A stretch of DNA of 64,000 bases from Sanguibacter suarezii NBRC 16159 (GTDB taxonomy: Bacteria > Actinomycetota > Actinomycetes > Actinomycetales > Cellulomonadaceae). The DNA lies in the NCBI RefSeq assembly GCF_001552735.1, contig NZ_BCRT01000021.1, positions 372,001 to 436,000 of the forward strand. Direction: 5' to 3'. A program made the translations under genes and the position numbers. The notes under the pieces were generated by a model. The model worked only from the letters and a program-made list of their open reading frames with translations, was not told the DNA's origin and did no database searches. Numbering within the stretch: position 1 is the first letter of the stretch; every line of letters starts with the position of its first letter. This document shows, one piece after another, positions 53,973-62,782 of the stretch.

Positions 53973-55121
53973 TCAGCCCTGGACGGTGATCGAGTCGATC
54001 GCCGCCTGGACCTCGGTGCGCAGCGAGTCGGAGATGGGAGCGGATCCGGCGACCTTGGCGTCGGAGGCGAGCTCCTGGCCCTCGGGGCTGGCGACGTAGG
54101 ACAGGAACGCCTTGACGTTCGCGGCGTCCGCGGCGTCGTCGTAGGCCGAGCAGGCGATGGAGTACGAGATGAGGACGAGCGGGTACGCCCCGGCCTCGGT
54201 CGTGGTGCGGTCGAGCTTGACCACCAGGCGCTTGTCGGTCGCGTCGTCGGCGCGCGGGGAGGCGTCGACGACCTTGGCTGCGGCCTCGGTGGAGAAGGGC
54301 ACGTACTCGTCGCCGACCTTGAGGGCGACGGTCCCCAGGTCACCGGCGCGGGAGGCGTCGGCGTAGCCGATCGCACCCTCGGCGCCGCTCACGGTGTCGA
54401 TGAGGCCGGAGGTCCCGTTGCCGGACTGGGTCCCCGAGATGGGCCAGTCACCGCTCGCCTCGTAGGTCCACGCGCCCTCGGACGCCTTGGCGAGGTAGTC
54501 CGTGAAGTTCTTCGTGGTGCCGGACTCGTCGGAGCGGTTGACCGGGACGATCGCGAGGGCGGGGAGCGTGACGCCCTCGTTCTCGGCGGCGATGGCCGGG
54601 TCGTTCCACGTGGTGATCTGGCCGCTGAAGATCTTGGCGATCGTGGCCGGGGACATGTTCAGGTGCTCGGCGTCGACCCCGGGCAGGTTGTAGACCACGG
54701 CGATCGGGCTGATGTAGAGCGGCAGCTCGATGGCCTCGCCACCGAAGCAGCGGTCGACCGCCGCGGCGGCCTCCTCGGCGGTGAGGGCGGAGTCGGAGCC
54801 GGCGAACTGGACGCCACCGGCGAGGAACTGCTCACGGCCGCCGCCGGAGCCGACGCCCTCGTAGCTGACGGTCACGTCGGGGGCGACCTCGCCGAACTTG
54901 GCGATCCAGCCGCCCATGGCCTTCTCCACCGAGGTGGCGCCGGCGCCGGCCAGGTTGCCGGACAGATCTGCTGCGGCCTCGGTCGAGGCATCGTTGCTGG
55001 CACCGGTCGTCGCGCTCGTCGTCGCGTCGGCACCGCATGCGGTGAGGGTTGCTGCGAATGCTCCGACCAGCGCGATGCTGGCGAGGGTGCGGTTGTTCAC
55101 ACGCTTCACTGTCTTACCCAT
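53973..55121 (-). CDS. pstS: Phosphate-binding lipoprotein PstS
   Basis: A 382-residue protein. The lipobox TLTACGAD near residue 30 marks it as a surface lipoprotein. A Thr/Ser/Ala-rich linker leads to the PstS fold, with VSYEGVGSGGGREQFLAGGV and RSDESGTTKNFTDYL forming the phosphate-binding loops. ATG 55121 has TTGAGGAT just before it, and the longer frame to 55157 has no such site. A PHO-box-like direct repeat lies upstream. It heads the pstSCAB operon. Confidence 0.96.
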   Translation of the reverse strand: MGKTVKRVNNRTLASIALVGAFAATLTACGADATTSATTGASNDASTEAAADLSGNLAGAGATSVEKAMGGWIAKFGEVAPDVTVSYEGVGSGGGREQFLAGGVQFAGSDSALTAEEAAAAVDRCFGGEAIELPLYISPIAVVYNLPGVDAEHLNMSPATIAKIFSGQITTWNDPAIAAENEGVTLPALAIVPVNRSDESGTTKNFTDYLAKASEGAWTYEASGDWPISGTQSGNGTSGLIDTVSGAEGAIGYADASRAGDLGTVALKVGDEYVPFSTEAAAKVVDASPRADDATDKRLVVKLDRTTTEAGAYPLVLISYSIACSAYDDAADAANVKAFLSYVASPEGQELASDAKVAGSAPISDSLRTEVQAAIDSITVQG

Positions 55122-55195
55122 CCTCAAGTCTCCGGTCACAGCAGGTTCTGCGATCACCGCTGACGCTAAGCACCCCGGGTGACGCGTCGAGGGTC

Positions 55196-55217
55196 CAAGG
55201 GTGAACGGAAGATGAAC
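55196..55217 (-). promoter_or_regulatory. PHO-box-like direct repeat upstream of pstS
   Basis: On the minus strand GTTCATCttcc is followed by GTTCACCcttg, two 11-bp units matching actinobacterial PhoP/RegX3 boxes. It lies about 75 bp upstream of the pstS start codon. Confidence 0.75.
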
Positions 55218-55306
55218 AGTGCACAGACACTTCAGCCCGCCCCACGACGGCCGACGGCGCGCGCCCAGGCAGGGCGCGCGCCGTCGGGCACGAGGGGTGG
55301 TGCTGG

Positions 55307-56002
55307 TCAGGAGGCGTCGACGAACTTGTAGCCCAGGCCGCGCACGGTCAGCAGCAGCTCGGGGTTGGCCGGGTCCGCCTCGACCTTGGCCCGCAGACGC
55401 TTGACGTGCACGTCCAGGGTCTTGGTGTCACCGACATAGTCCGACCCCCACACGCGGTCGATGAGCTGGCCGCGGGTGAGCACCCGGCCCGCGTTGCGCA
55501 GCAGGAACTCCAGCAGGTCGAACTCCTTGAGGGGCAGGGCCACGACCTCCCCGCGCACGGTCACCACGTGGCGCTCGACGTCCATCTGCACCGGCCCGGC
55601 GGTCAGCAGGTCCTCGAGCTCGTCCTCGGGCTCGGTCGGCGGCTGGTGGCGGCGCAGCACGGCGCGGACCCGGGCGAGCAGCTCACGGAAGGAGTACGGC
55701 TTGGTGACGTAGTCGTCCGCGCCGAGCTCGAGCCCGACGACCTTGTCGATCTCGCCGTCCTTGGCGGTGAGCATGATCACCGGGACGTCGCCGCGCTGGC
55801 GCAGCTCCCGGCACACCTCGGTGCCGGACAGGCCCGGGAGCATGAGGTCGAGCAGGACGAGGTCCGCGCCACCGGCGTCGTAGGCGGCGAGGGCCTCGGT
55901 GCCGGTGGCCACGGCCACCACGTCGAAGCCTTCGCGGGTCAGCTGGTACGTGAGCGGTTCGCGGTAGGACTCCTCGTCCTCGACGACCAGGATGCGGGTC
56001 AC
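55307..56002 (-). CDS. regX3: Phosphate response regulator (RegX3/PhoP type)
   Basis: A 231-residue OmpR-family regulator. The receiver domain (1-120) has ILVVEDEESYREPLTY and LVLLDLMLPGLSGTEV with the phosphorylated Asp, followed by VTKPYSFREL. The winged helix (about 135-230) ends VRGLGYKFVDAS. The gtg start overlaps the kinase stop codon by 4 bp (GTGA). The neighbourhood (pst operon, phoU, gpmA, mshA) matches the mycobacterial senX3-regX3 locus. Confidence 0.95.
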   Translation of the reverse strand: MTRILVVEDEESYREPLTYQLTREGFDVVAVATGTEALAAYDAGGADLVLLDLMLPGLSGTEVCRELRQRGDVPVIMLTAKDGEIDKVVGLELGADDYVTKPYSFRELLARVRAVLRRHQPPTEPEDELEDLLTAGPVQMDVERHVVTVRGEVVALPLKEFDLLEFLLRNAGRVLTRGQLIDRVWGSDYVGDTKTLDVHVKRLRAKVEADPANPELLLTVRGLGYKFVDAS

Positions 56003-57198
56003 GCATCCACCTCCTTGTGCGGGTCGGATGAATCGTTGGGGTCTGACGGGTCGGACGGGTCGTCGGGTGCGGTCGTGCCGGCCGGAGCGGCCGGGATCCG
56101 CAGGGTGAAGGTGGATCCGCGTCCGGGCTCGGACCAGATCTTCACGTCTCCGCCGTGGTCGGCGGCGACGTGCTTGACGATGCTCAGCCCGAGGCCGGTG
56201 CCGCCGGTGTCCCGCGAGCGCGCCGGGTCCACCCGGTAGAACCGTTCGAAGACCCGGGACTGCTCGGCCGGTGAGATGCCGATGCCCTGGTCGACCACAG
56301 CGATCTCCACCAGCCCGTCCACGAGCGCGACCCCCACCCCCACGCGTGTGTGGGGCCCGGAGTAGGCGACCGCGTTGTCGAGCAGGTTGCGCACGGCCGT
56401 GACGAGGAGGGAGTGGTCGCCGTAGACGGTCAGACCGGAGTCGCCACCCAGGGACAGCGTGATGTCCTTGGCGGCGGCGACCACCCGGGCACGGTCGGCG
56501 GCCTCGTCGATCACCTCGTCGATCCCGATCACCGAGACCTCCGGCAGCGCGCCTGCGACCTGCAGCCGGGACAGCTCGATGATCTCGTGGACGAGGGCCG
56601 CCAGCCGGGTGGACTCCTGCTGCATCCGTCCGGCGAAGTGCCGGACGGCGTCGGGGTCGTCCGCGGCGTCCTGCATGGTCTCGGCGAGCAGGGAGATCGC
56701 CCCCACCGGGGTCTTCAGCTCGTGGGAGACGTTGACGGCGAAGTCGCGGCGGATGGCCTCGATGCGCCGAGCCTCGGTGCGGTCCTCGGCGAGGACGGCG
56801 ACGTGGTCGGTGTCGATGTGGGCGACGCGGACCTGGAGCATGACGCGTCCGCGACCGACCGGGCCGCGGGGCAGCTCGAGCTCCTCGTCGGCGATGACGC
56901 CGTCGCGGCGCACCGCGTCGATCATGTCCTGGATCGCGGGGTGGGCGATCGCGTCGTCGCGGACCAGGCCGAGGGCGTAGGCCGGCGCGCTGGCTCGGAT
57001 GACGGTGTCGTCGGGTCCGAGCACCACGGCGGCCGAGCGCAGGATCGCCAGCACCCGCACCACGCCAGGGTCCAGCTCGGCGGGCGGCTGCACAGGCACC
57101 CTGCGCTGCTGGTGCTCGCTCACCCGGAAGGCAAGGGTCGCCGCAACCCCGGTCAGGAGACCGAGCAGGCCTGCGACCACGATCTGAAGTCCATCCAC
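55999..57198 (-). CDS. senX3: Phosphate sensor histidine kinase (SenX3/PhoR type)
   Basis: A 399-residue kinase. A short membrane helix lies at the extreme N-terminus (LQIVVAGLLGLLTGVAATLA) and a PAS-like domain at about 60-165. The HisKA box is NVSHELKTPVGAISLLAE, with catalytic motifs NLLDNAVAYS, VDQGIGIS and GGTGLGLSIVKHVA. The tail is Asp/Pro/Ser-rich (DDPSDPSDPNDSSDPHKE), which is unusual. GTG 57198 was chosen, as the family start lies just before the helix. It senses phosphate status through PstSCAB and PhoU. Confidence 0.93.
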   Translation of the reverse strand: MDGLQIVVAGLLGLLTGVAATLAFRVSEHQQRRVPVQPPAELDPGVVRVLAILRSAAVVLGPDDTVIRASAPAYALGLVRDDAIAHPAIQDMIDAVRRDGVIADEELELPRGPVGRGRVMLQVRVAHIDTDHVAVLAEDRTEARRIEAIRRDFAVNVSHELKTPVGAISLLAETMQDAADDPDAVRHFAGRMQQESTRLAALVHEIIELSRLQVAGALPEVSVIGIDEVIDEAADRARVVAAAKDITLSLGGDSGLTVYGDHSLLVTAVRNLLDNAVAYSGPHTRVGVGVALVDGLVEIAVVDQGIGISPAEQSRVFERFYRVDPARSRDTGGTGLGLSIVKHVAADHGGDVKIWSEPGRGSTFTLRIPAAPAGTTAPDDPSDPSDPNDSSDPHKEVDA

Positions 57199-57313
57199 GC
57201 CGACCACCCTACGGTCAGTGACCTGCGGCGCAGCGCACCCCGGTACGGTGGTGGCGTTCGGGCGGCGTCGATCCGCAGCAATCCGGGAGCGCCGAGAGCG
57301 CATGTCGCGAAAT

Positions 57314-57346
57314 GTTCATCTGGAGTCGGTTCGGCGTTCACCCAGA
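57314..57346 (+). promoter_or_regulatory. PHO-box-like triple repeat upstream of phoU
   Basis: GTTCATCtgga, GTCGGTTcggc and GTTCACCcaga begin at 57314, 57325 and 57336, an exact 11-bp period; the middle unit is weaker. It lies between divergent senX3 and phoU. Confidence 0.75.
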
Positions 57347-57410
57347 CGCCGCCCGGTCCACACCTGATGTTGTCATCGTTGCGGCTGCACCACACCACGA
57401 GAGGGAACAC

Positions 57411-58082
57411 ATGCGCGAGATCTTCGAAGCCGAGCTCAAGCAGATCGGCGATGACCTGGCGGAGATGAGCCGCCTGGTCGAGTCTGCCATCAGCCGTGCG
57501 GGCACCGCCCTGCTCACCGCTGACCTGCAGCTGGCTCAGTCCGTCATCGCCGACGACCGCACCATCGACCAGCTCGAGCGCGTCCTCGACGAGCGCTGCG
57601 TGCTGCTGCTGGCCCAGCAGGCACCGGTCGCCACCGACCTGCGCGTGGTGGTCAGTGCCCTGCGGATGAGCGCCACCCTGGAGCGGATGGGCGACCTCGC
57701 CCGGCACATCGCCCAGGTGGCCCGCGGACGCTACCCGCGTCACGCCATCGCCCCGGTCGTCGAGGGCACCTTCGCCTCCATGCACGACGCCGCCACCCGC
57801 GTGGCGCGGCGCACCACGACGCTGCTCACCACGCGCGACCTCACCGTGGCCAGCAACATCGAGCGTGACGACGACCTCCTGGACGCCCTGCACCAGGACA
57901 CCTTCGCCGCTCTGCTCACCGACTCCTGGACCGGCGACGCCCAGGCCACGATCGACGTGACCCTCGTGGGTCGCTACTACGAGCGCTTCGGTGACCACGG
58001 CGTCTCCATCGCCCGCCGCGTGGTGTACCTGGTCACCGGCGACTTCGCCGACGAACGCGGCACCCCCTCCATCCCAGCCTGA
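57411..58082 (+). CDS. phoU: Phosphate regulator PhoU
   Basis: A 223-residue all-helical protein made of two similar three-helix repeats, with REIFEAELKQIGDDLAEMSR at the start and MSATLERMGDLARHIAQV and YYERFGDHGVSIARRVVYLV as the two metal-site ExxxD-like stretches. It links the Pst transporter to the sensor kinase and represses the Pho regulon when phosphate is sufficient. ATG 57411 has GAGGGA upstream. It is divergent from senX3 and shares the PHO-box region. Repeat copy F follows. Confidence 0.95.
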   Translation: MREIFEAELKQIGDDLAEMSRLVESAISRAGTALLTADLQLAQSVIADDRTIDQLERVLDERCVLLLAQQAPVATDLRVVVSALRMSATLERMGDLARHIAQVARGRYPRHAIAPVVEGTFASMHDAATRVARRTTTLLTTRDLTVASNIERDDDLLDALHQDTFAALLTDSWTGDAQATIDVTLVGRYYERFGDHGVSIARRVVYLVTGDFADERGTPSIPA

Positions 58083-58160
58083 CCCGCCGTCCCCCTGCTT
58101 TCGCTCCCCTCGATCCCCCTTCCCCCTCCCCTCGATCCCCCTCCCCCGCTCACCTCCTCC

Positions 58161-58318
58161 CGAGGTCGTGACCGCTGCGCCGAGCTCGTGAGCCCTCCGT
58201 CGAACTCGTGAGCCAGCGGTGTCTTCTCTCGTGAGGCCCCCCGTAGCTCACGAGTTCGCGGAACGATTCACGAGTTCGTGAGGTGGGTCACGAGTTCGTG
58301 AGGTGGGTGGCGAGTGCG
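58161..58318. repeat. Convergent 20-bp iteron array, copy F (3+4, 34-bp gap)
   Basis: Left-arm units begin at 58161 (CGAGGTCGTGACC), 58181 (CGAGCTCGTGAGCC) and 58201 (CGAACTCGTGAGCC). Right-arm units begin at 58247, 58267, 58287 and 58307, the last degenerate (GTGGCGAGTG). The period is 20 bp and the inner gap exactly 34 bp. Outer units diverge more than inner ones. It lies in the 331-bp gap between the convergent phoU and gpmA genes, otherwise occupied only by the gpmA terminator and a C-rich stretch. Confidence 0.92.
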
Positions 58319-58359
58319 GAGGGGTGGGTGGCACTGGGCTTCGGTGGGGTAGGAATGCG

Positions 58360-58393
58360 AGAGGCTCGCCACCCGTGGGGGTGGCGAGCCTCT
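58360..58393 (-). terminator. gpmA terminator hairpin
   Basis: A perfect 15-bp stem (AGAGGCTCGCCACCC with GGGTGGCGAGCCTCT) and a 4-nt loop, 20 bp past the gpmA stop codon. Confidence 0.82.
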
Positions 58394-58413
58394 GTCGTGC
58401 GTGGGGTGCTGGG

Positions 58414-59151
58414 TCAGCGGCCCTGGTTGGCGACGGCGGCGACCGCAGCGGCGGCAGCGTCGGCGTCGAGGTAACGACCACCCTTGACGACCGGGACGAA
58501 GTTCTCGTCGAGCTCGTAGACGAGCGGGATGCCGGTCGGGATGTTCAGCCCGGCGATGTCCGCGTCAGAGATGCCGTCGAGGTGCTTGACGATGGCGCGC
58601 AGCGAGTTGCCGTGTGCGGCGACGAGCACGATCTTGCCGGCCTTGAGGTCGCTGATGACCTCACCTTCCCAGTACGGGAGGGCGCGCTCGAGGACGTCCT
58701 TGAGGCACTCGGTCTGCACGACGGGGGCGTCGGCGTAGCGCGGGTCGCCGTCCTGGGAGAACTCCGAGCCGAGCTCGATGGGGGGCGGCGGGACGTCGAA
58801 GGACCGGCGCCACAGCATGAACTGCTCCTCGCCGAACTCGGCGAGGGTCTGCTTCTTGTCCTTGCCCTGGAGCGCACCGTAGTGGCGCTCGTTGAGGCGC
58901 CAGCTGCGCTTGACCGGGATCCAGTGGCGGTCCGCGGCGTCGAGCGCGAGGTTCGCGGTCGTGATCGCGCGGCGCAGCAGCGAGGTGTGCACGACGTCGG
59001 GCAGGATGCCGGCGTCCTTGAGTAGCTCGCCTCCGCGCTTGGCCTCGGCCACGCCCTTCTCTGACAGGTGGACGTCCACCCAGCCGGTGAACAGGTTCTT
59101 TGCGTTCCAGTCGCTCTCGCCGTGGCGGAGCAGCACAAGGGTGTATGTCAT
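58414..59151 (-). CDS. gpmA: 2,3-bisphosphoglycerate-dependent phosphoglycerate mutase
   Basis: A 245-residue glycolytic enzyme interconverting 3- and 2-phosphoglycerate. The phosphohistidine motif is [20 protein letters not shown], with [12 protein letters not shown] and the second His in [12 protein letters not shown]. The length matches the family. It sits between mshA (upstream, same strand) and the senX3-phoU locus, the arrangement known from mycobacteria (gpm1 next to senX3). Confidence 0.97.
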   Translation of the reverse strand: MTYTLVLLRHGESDWNAKNLFTGWVDVHLSEKGVAEAKRGGELLKDAGILPDVVHTSLLRRAITTANLALDAADRHWIPVKRSWRLNERHYGALQGKDKKQTLAEFGEEQFMLWRRSFDVPPPPIELGSEFSQDGDPRYADAPVVQTECLKDVLERALPYWEGEVISDLKAGKIVLVAAHGNSLRAIVKHLDGISDADIAGLNIPTGIPLVYELDENFVPVVKGGRYLDADAAAAAVAAVANQGR

Positions 59152-59245
59152 GGTCCCTATCTTGCCGCATCTCCAGCGTGACGCGCGTGGGTCTTTCGAC
59201 CGATGGACGGTGCGCAGCGAGGATCTGCGGCACACCGACCAGCGG

Positions 59246-60493
59246 TCAGCGGCGCGCCGCGCGGGAGTAGACCGCGAGCGTCTCCTCGGCCGTGGTGTCC
59301 CAGCTGAACCTGGATGCCACCTCGAGCGCGCCGCGGGCCAGCGCGCTGCGCCGGACGTCGTCGTGCAGCAGCTCAGAGAAGACCTTGGCCCAGCGGTGCG
59401 GGTCGTGGTCGCCCACCAGCACGCCGGAGACGCCGTCGGCGACGGCGGTGCGCAGCCCGCCGACGTCGGCCGCGACCACGGGCGTGCCGCAGGCCTGCGC
59501 CTCGACCGCCACGAGGCCGAAGGACTCGCTGCGCGAGGGCACCGCGACGAGATCAGCTGCGCGGAACCAGCGCGCCAGGTCCTCGCGCGGGACCGCCGGA
59601 CGGAAGACGACGTTCTCGCTGACCCCGACCTGGTAGGCGAGGGCCTCGAGCTCGCGCACGGCCGTGGGGCGCCCGCTCGCACCGCCCACGATGACCAGGG
59701 TCGGCACGTCCTCACCGTGGTCGGCGAGGACGCCGAGCGCACGGACGAGCACGTCGGGTGCCTTGAGCGGCTGGACCCGTCCGGCGAAGACGATGACCTT
59801 GCCCTCGGGCGGCAGGCCGAGGCCGATCCGCTCGGCGGACCTGGTCAGGCCGCCCGGACCGGCCGGCCGGAAGGTCTCGAGGTCGACGCCGGGGGTCACC
59901 ACGTGCACCTTGGCCGGGTCGGCCTGGTACTCGCTGATGAGGTCCGCGGCCTCAGCCGGGGTGTTGGCGATGAGCGCGTCCGCCTCGGTGACCACCTGCT
60001 CCTCACCGATGATCCGGCCCATCGGCTCGGGGGTGTCGCCGGGGGCGAGGGTGAGGTTCTTCACGCGGGCCATGGTGTGCATGGCGTGCACCAGCGGGAC
60101 GTTCCAGCGGTCCGCTGCCAGCCAGCCGGCCTGGCCCGAGAGCCAGTAGTGGGAGTGCACCACGTCGTACCAGCCCGCATGGCGGGCGGCTTCGGTGCGC
60201 AGCACCCCGGCCGAGAAATAGCAGAGCTGACCGGGCAGGTCGGTCTTGTCGAGGCCTTCGAACGGTCCGGCGGTGATGTGCCGCACGAGGATGCCGTCGG
60301 CGACCTCGACGACGTCGGGCTGGGCCGAGGAGGTGCGCCGCGTGAAGATCTCCACCTGCGCTCCGCGCCTGGCCAGCGCGGCGGACAGCTCGGTGATGTA
60401 GACGTTCATGCCGCCTGCGTCACCCGTTCCGGGCTGGGCGAGCGGCGAGGTGTGGACGGAGAGCATGGCCACGCGAGGAGAGTCGCTGGTCAT
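59246..60493 (-). CDS. mshA: D-inositol-3-phosphate glycosyltransferase, mycothiol pathway
   Basis: A 415-residue GT4-family enzyme that transfers N-acetylglucosamine to inositol phosphate, the first step of mycothiol synthesis. It has [20 protein letters not shown] at the N-terminus, [27 protein letters not shown] and the [19 protein letters not shown] nucleotide-sugar site. ATG 60493 gives the usual start; ATG 60532 adds 13 residues. The presence of mshA confirms an actinobacterial host. Confidence 0.94.
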   Translation of the reverse strand: MTSDSPRVAMLSVHTSPLAQPGTGDAGGMNVYITELSAALARRGAQVEIFTRRTSSAQPDVVEVADGILVRHITAGPFEGLDKTDLPGQLCYFSAGVLRTEAARHAGWYDVVHSHYWLSGQAGWLAADRWNVPLVHAMHTMARVKNLTLAPGDTPEPMGRIIGEEQVVTEADALIANTPAEAADLISEYQADPAKVHVVTPGVDLETFRPAGPGGLTRSAERIGLGLPPEGKVIVFAGRVQPLKAPDVLVRALGVLADHGEDVPTLVIVGGASGRPTAVRELEALAYQVGVSENVVFRPAVPREDLARWFRAADLVAVPSRSESFGLVAVEAQACGTPVVAADVGGLRTAVADGVSGVLVGDHDPHRWAKVFSELLHDDVRRSALARGALEVASRFSWDTTAEETLAVYSRAARR

Positions 60494-60629
60494 AGCCGTC
60501 CTGGGGTTGTACGCATGGCTCAAGTCTCGCATCTTCTGGGCGAGGGGGCGCCGTCTGCTGGGTCACTCTCGCCCTCGGGAGGGCCAAAGGTCCCATGACT
60601 ATTCGTGGGGTCTGGGCGACGATGGACAT

Positions 60630-60947
60630 ATGGAACAGCAGGCAGCGCCTCAGCGCATCGCGGACCCGCTCGCAGCCCTGCGTCTCATGCTCGACGAGAG
60701 CCCGGAACAGCCCGAACCGGTTGTCCCCGCTCCTGCCGCCGAGTGCGAGGCCCTGGCCGACGATCACCTGGTGTGCGGCTGTAACAACGTCTCGGCCGGA
60801 GAGATCCGGGAGACCATCCGCTCTGGCCGGTGTGCCAGCCTCGACGATGTGCAGGTGTGCACCCGCGCCGGTGGTGGCTGCGGTCACTGCCTCCCCGTCG
60901 TCGCCGGCCTCGTCGAGGTCGAGCTCGGCCGGACGGTGAACGCCTGA
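60630..60947 (+). CDS. BFD-like [2Fe-2S] protein
   Basis: A 105-residue protein. An acidic/Pro-rich N-terminus (1-48) precedes a BFD-like [2Fe-2S] domain with HLVCGCNNVSAGEIRETI and, later, VCTRAGGGCGHCLPVV. The cysteine spacing (CxC, then about 30 residues, then CxxxxxxCxxC) gives four ligands with one to spare. Such domains are found in bacterioferritin-associated ferredoxin and in nitrite reductases. Neither bacterioferritin nor a reductase is nearby, so the partner is unknown. It is divergent from mshA, and a strong terminator follows. Confidence 0.83.
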   Translation: MEQQAAPQRIADPLAALRLMLDESPEQPEPVVPAPAAECEALADDHLVCGCNNVSAGEIRETIRSGRCASLDDVQVCTRAGGGCGHCLPVVAGLVEVELGRTVNA

Positions 60948-60997
60948 GGCCGTCGCCTCAGCGAGAAGCAGTCACTCAGCCGCACCCACGACCAGCA

Positions 60998-61024
60998 GGC
61001 CCCGGACGCACCGCGTCCGGGGCC
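60998..61024 (+). terminator. Rho-independent terminator after the BFD-like gene
   Basis: GGCCCCGGACGC pairs perfectly with GCGTCCGGGGCC around a 3-nt loop and is followed by TTCGTCGT. Confidence 0.8.
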
Positions 61025-61038
61025 TTCGTCGTGCGCGG

Positions 61039-61088
61039 GTCAGACCGGCAGCGCAGGTCAGACCGGCAGCACTGGTCAGACCGGCAGC
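61039..61088. repeat. 18-bp tandem repeat across the lactonase stop codon
   Basis: GTCAGACCGGCAGC begins at 61039, 61057 and 61075, a period of 18 bp. The minus-strand lactonase stop (TGA, 61078-61076) lies in the third unit, so the two downstream units are untranslated copies of its last codons. Confidence 0.9.
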
Positions 61089-62239
61089 ACGCAGGCCGGA
61101 GCCGGCAGGTCCAGGGTCGCGGTGAGCGTCCCGGTCCCGCTGGCCCGGTCGATGCGCAGCACCGTGAGGGTGGAGGAGTTCTGGTTCGCCACGACGACGA
61201 CGTCAGCGGCGGAGCTGCCGTCGCTCGTCCGGCCTGCGGTCGCCTCGCCCGCGTCCGCCTCGTCTGCGACTGTCGTCTCCCCTGCCAGCACGGCGAAGTG
61301 CCGCGGCCACACGCCACCGATCGGGGTGTCGGCGAGGTGGGTGACGCCAGAGCCGTCCGGGGTGACCGCGAAGGTCGAGAGCACGTCCGGGCCGCGGACG
61401 GCCACGTACAACCGGCTGCCGTCAGCGCTGAGCGCGACGTGCGAGGGGTAGGAGCCCGTCCCCGGGTCCGGGGTCACGCAGGCGGGCACCGAGGCGAAGG
61501 CCTCCCACGCACCGCCAGAGGAACCGGCCTGCGCCGCGCGGCGCAGCAGGTGCACCCGCGAGTCGAGCTCGCCGACGACGAAGACCGTCCCGCCCGGGTG
61601 CACGACGGCGTGGCGCGGGCCTGAGCCGGGCGGCAGCGTCGCTGCGACGCCGTCGGCCACGAGGACACCCTGCTCTGCTGCGCCGCTCGCGGGGGCAGCC
61701 GATCCCTGGGCCGCGCCGGCTGCGGTGTAGCGCCGCAGCTCATCGGTCCCCAGGTCGACGACCCAGGCTCCGTCACCGTCGGGCGCGGGCAGGCAGAAGT
61801 GCGCGTGGGGACCTTCTTGCCGGTCCGCGTCCGGTCCGGTGCCGGTGTTCCCGAAGTACTGCACCTGTCCGGTGAACGCGGCCGTGGCGTCCAGACCCAG
61901 GGCGGTGAAGGTTCCCGAGGAGTAGTTCGCCACCCACACCTGCTCGTCCCGAGCGACGACGTGACAGGGGTGCACCCCCTGCGTGGGGCGGGTCTCCCCC
62001 ACCTCGAGGGCGTCGGAGGTGAGCGTGAGAGCGGTCACCGTGCCCTCGTCCAGCTCGGAGACGGCGAAGAGGGTCTGCCCGTTCGGGTGGAGGGCGACGA
62101 AGGACGGCGACGCGATCTCCACGAGCTGCCGCGCGCCGGTCAGCTCACCCGTCCCCACCTGCACAAACACCTCCCACAGACCTTCTCCAGACCCGGCGGT
62201 CTCGCCCGTGGGATATGTACCGATGATCAACCGTTGCAC
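61076..62239 (-). CDS. Lactonase-family seven-bladed beta-propeller protein
   Basis: A 387-residue protein of the YbhE/6-phosphogluconolactonase propeller family. Repeated blade strands such as FVALHPNGQTLFAVSELDEG, VWVANYSSGTF and YPSHVALSADGSRLYVAVRG are visible. Family members hydrolyse 6-phosphogluconolactone or related lactones. There is no signal peptide, so it is cytoplasmic. Ala/Gly/Ser-rich insertions (AAGAAQGSAAPASGAAEQ and EADAGEATAGRTSDGSSA) interrupt the blades. The last codons belong to an 18-bp tandem repeat. Confidence 0.85.
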   Translation of the reverse strand: MQRLIIGTYPTGETAGSGEGLWEVFVQVGTGELTGARQLVEIASPSFVALHPNGQTLFAVSELDEGTVTALTLTSDALEVGETRPTQGVHPCHVVARDEQVWVANYSSGTFTALGLDATAAFTGQVQYFGNTGTGPDADRQEGPHAHFCLPAPDGDGAWVVDLGTDELRRYTAAGAAQGSAAPASGAAEQGVLVADGVAATLPPGSGPRHAVVHPGGTVFVVGELDSRVHLLRRAAQAGSSGGAWEAFASVPACVTPDPGTGSYPSHVALSADGSRLYVAVRGPDVLSTFAVTPDGSGVTHLADTPIGGVWPRHFAVLAGETTVADEADAGEATAGRTSDGSSAADVVVVANQNSSTLTVLRIDRASGTGTLTATLDLPAPACVLPV

Positions 62240-62303
62240 AGCAGCACCTCAATGGCTCAGAGAAAGACGACGTCACATAAAGAAGAGTTCTCGGACACAC
62301 AAA

Positions 62304-62335
62304 TGGGTGATGAGCCCGAAGACTCATCACCCATG
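62304..62335 (-). terminator. lsr2 terminator hairpin
   Basis: ATGGGTGATGAG (62304-62315) pairs with CTCATCACCCAT (62324-62335), extended by ACACA/TGTGT with one mismatch, 29 bp past the lsr2 stop codon. The stem is unusually AT-rich for this genome. Confidence 0.75.
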
Positions 62336-62363
62336 TGTTCTGCAGAGCAGGTGTTGAGCAGGC

Positions 62364-62693
62364 TCAGTGAGCCGCCTCATATGCTGCCTTGGTCTCAGCG
62401 GAGATACGTCCGCGCTCGCTCACGGCGATACCGTTCGCACGGGCCCACTCGCGGATAGCGTTGGCGTCCGAGCTGCTGCCAGAACGCGTGGAACGACGCG
62501 CGGGGCGGGCGGCCGAGCGGCCGACCTTGCGTGCGTGGCCGACCCACGAGGCGAGCGAGTCGCGCAGTGCTGCTGCATTGTCCGTCGAGAGGTCGATCTC
62601 GTAGGAGACACCGTCCAGAGAGAACGTCACGGTCTCGTCTGCACTGCCACCGTCGAGGTCATCAACAAGAATGACCTGAACCTTCTGAGCCAC
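62364..62693 (-). CDS. lsr2: Nucleoid-associated protein Lsr2
   Basis: A 109-residue protein. The dimerisation domain begins AQKVQVILVDDLDGGSADET. The DNA-binding domain carries the AT-hook-like loop IREWARANG (usual core RGR) and ends ISAETKAAYEAAH. Lsr2 binds AT-rich DNA and silences acquired genes. GTG 62693 gives the exact family start (AQKVQ); ATG 62702 adds three residues. It is monocistronic, with an AT-rich leader and an AT-rich terminator that stand out against the surroundings. Confidence 0.95.
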   Translation of the reverse strand: MAQKVQVILVDDLDGGSADETVTFSLDGVSYEIDLSTDNAAALRDSLASWVGHARKVGRSAARPARRSTRSGSSSDANAIREWARANGIAVSERGRISAETKAAYEAAH

Positions 62694-62782
62694 TATGGAC
62701 ACCTCACCATTTCATAGGTCTTCGGGCCACAATCATCACACCCATATTCATTGGGCGTCAAACGCTCAGGTTTAACAGAGTG

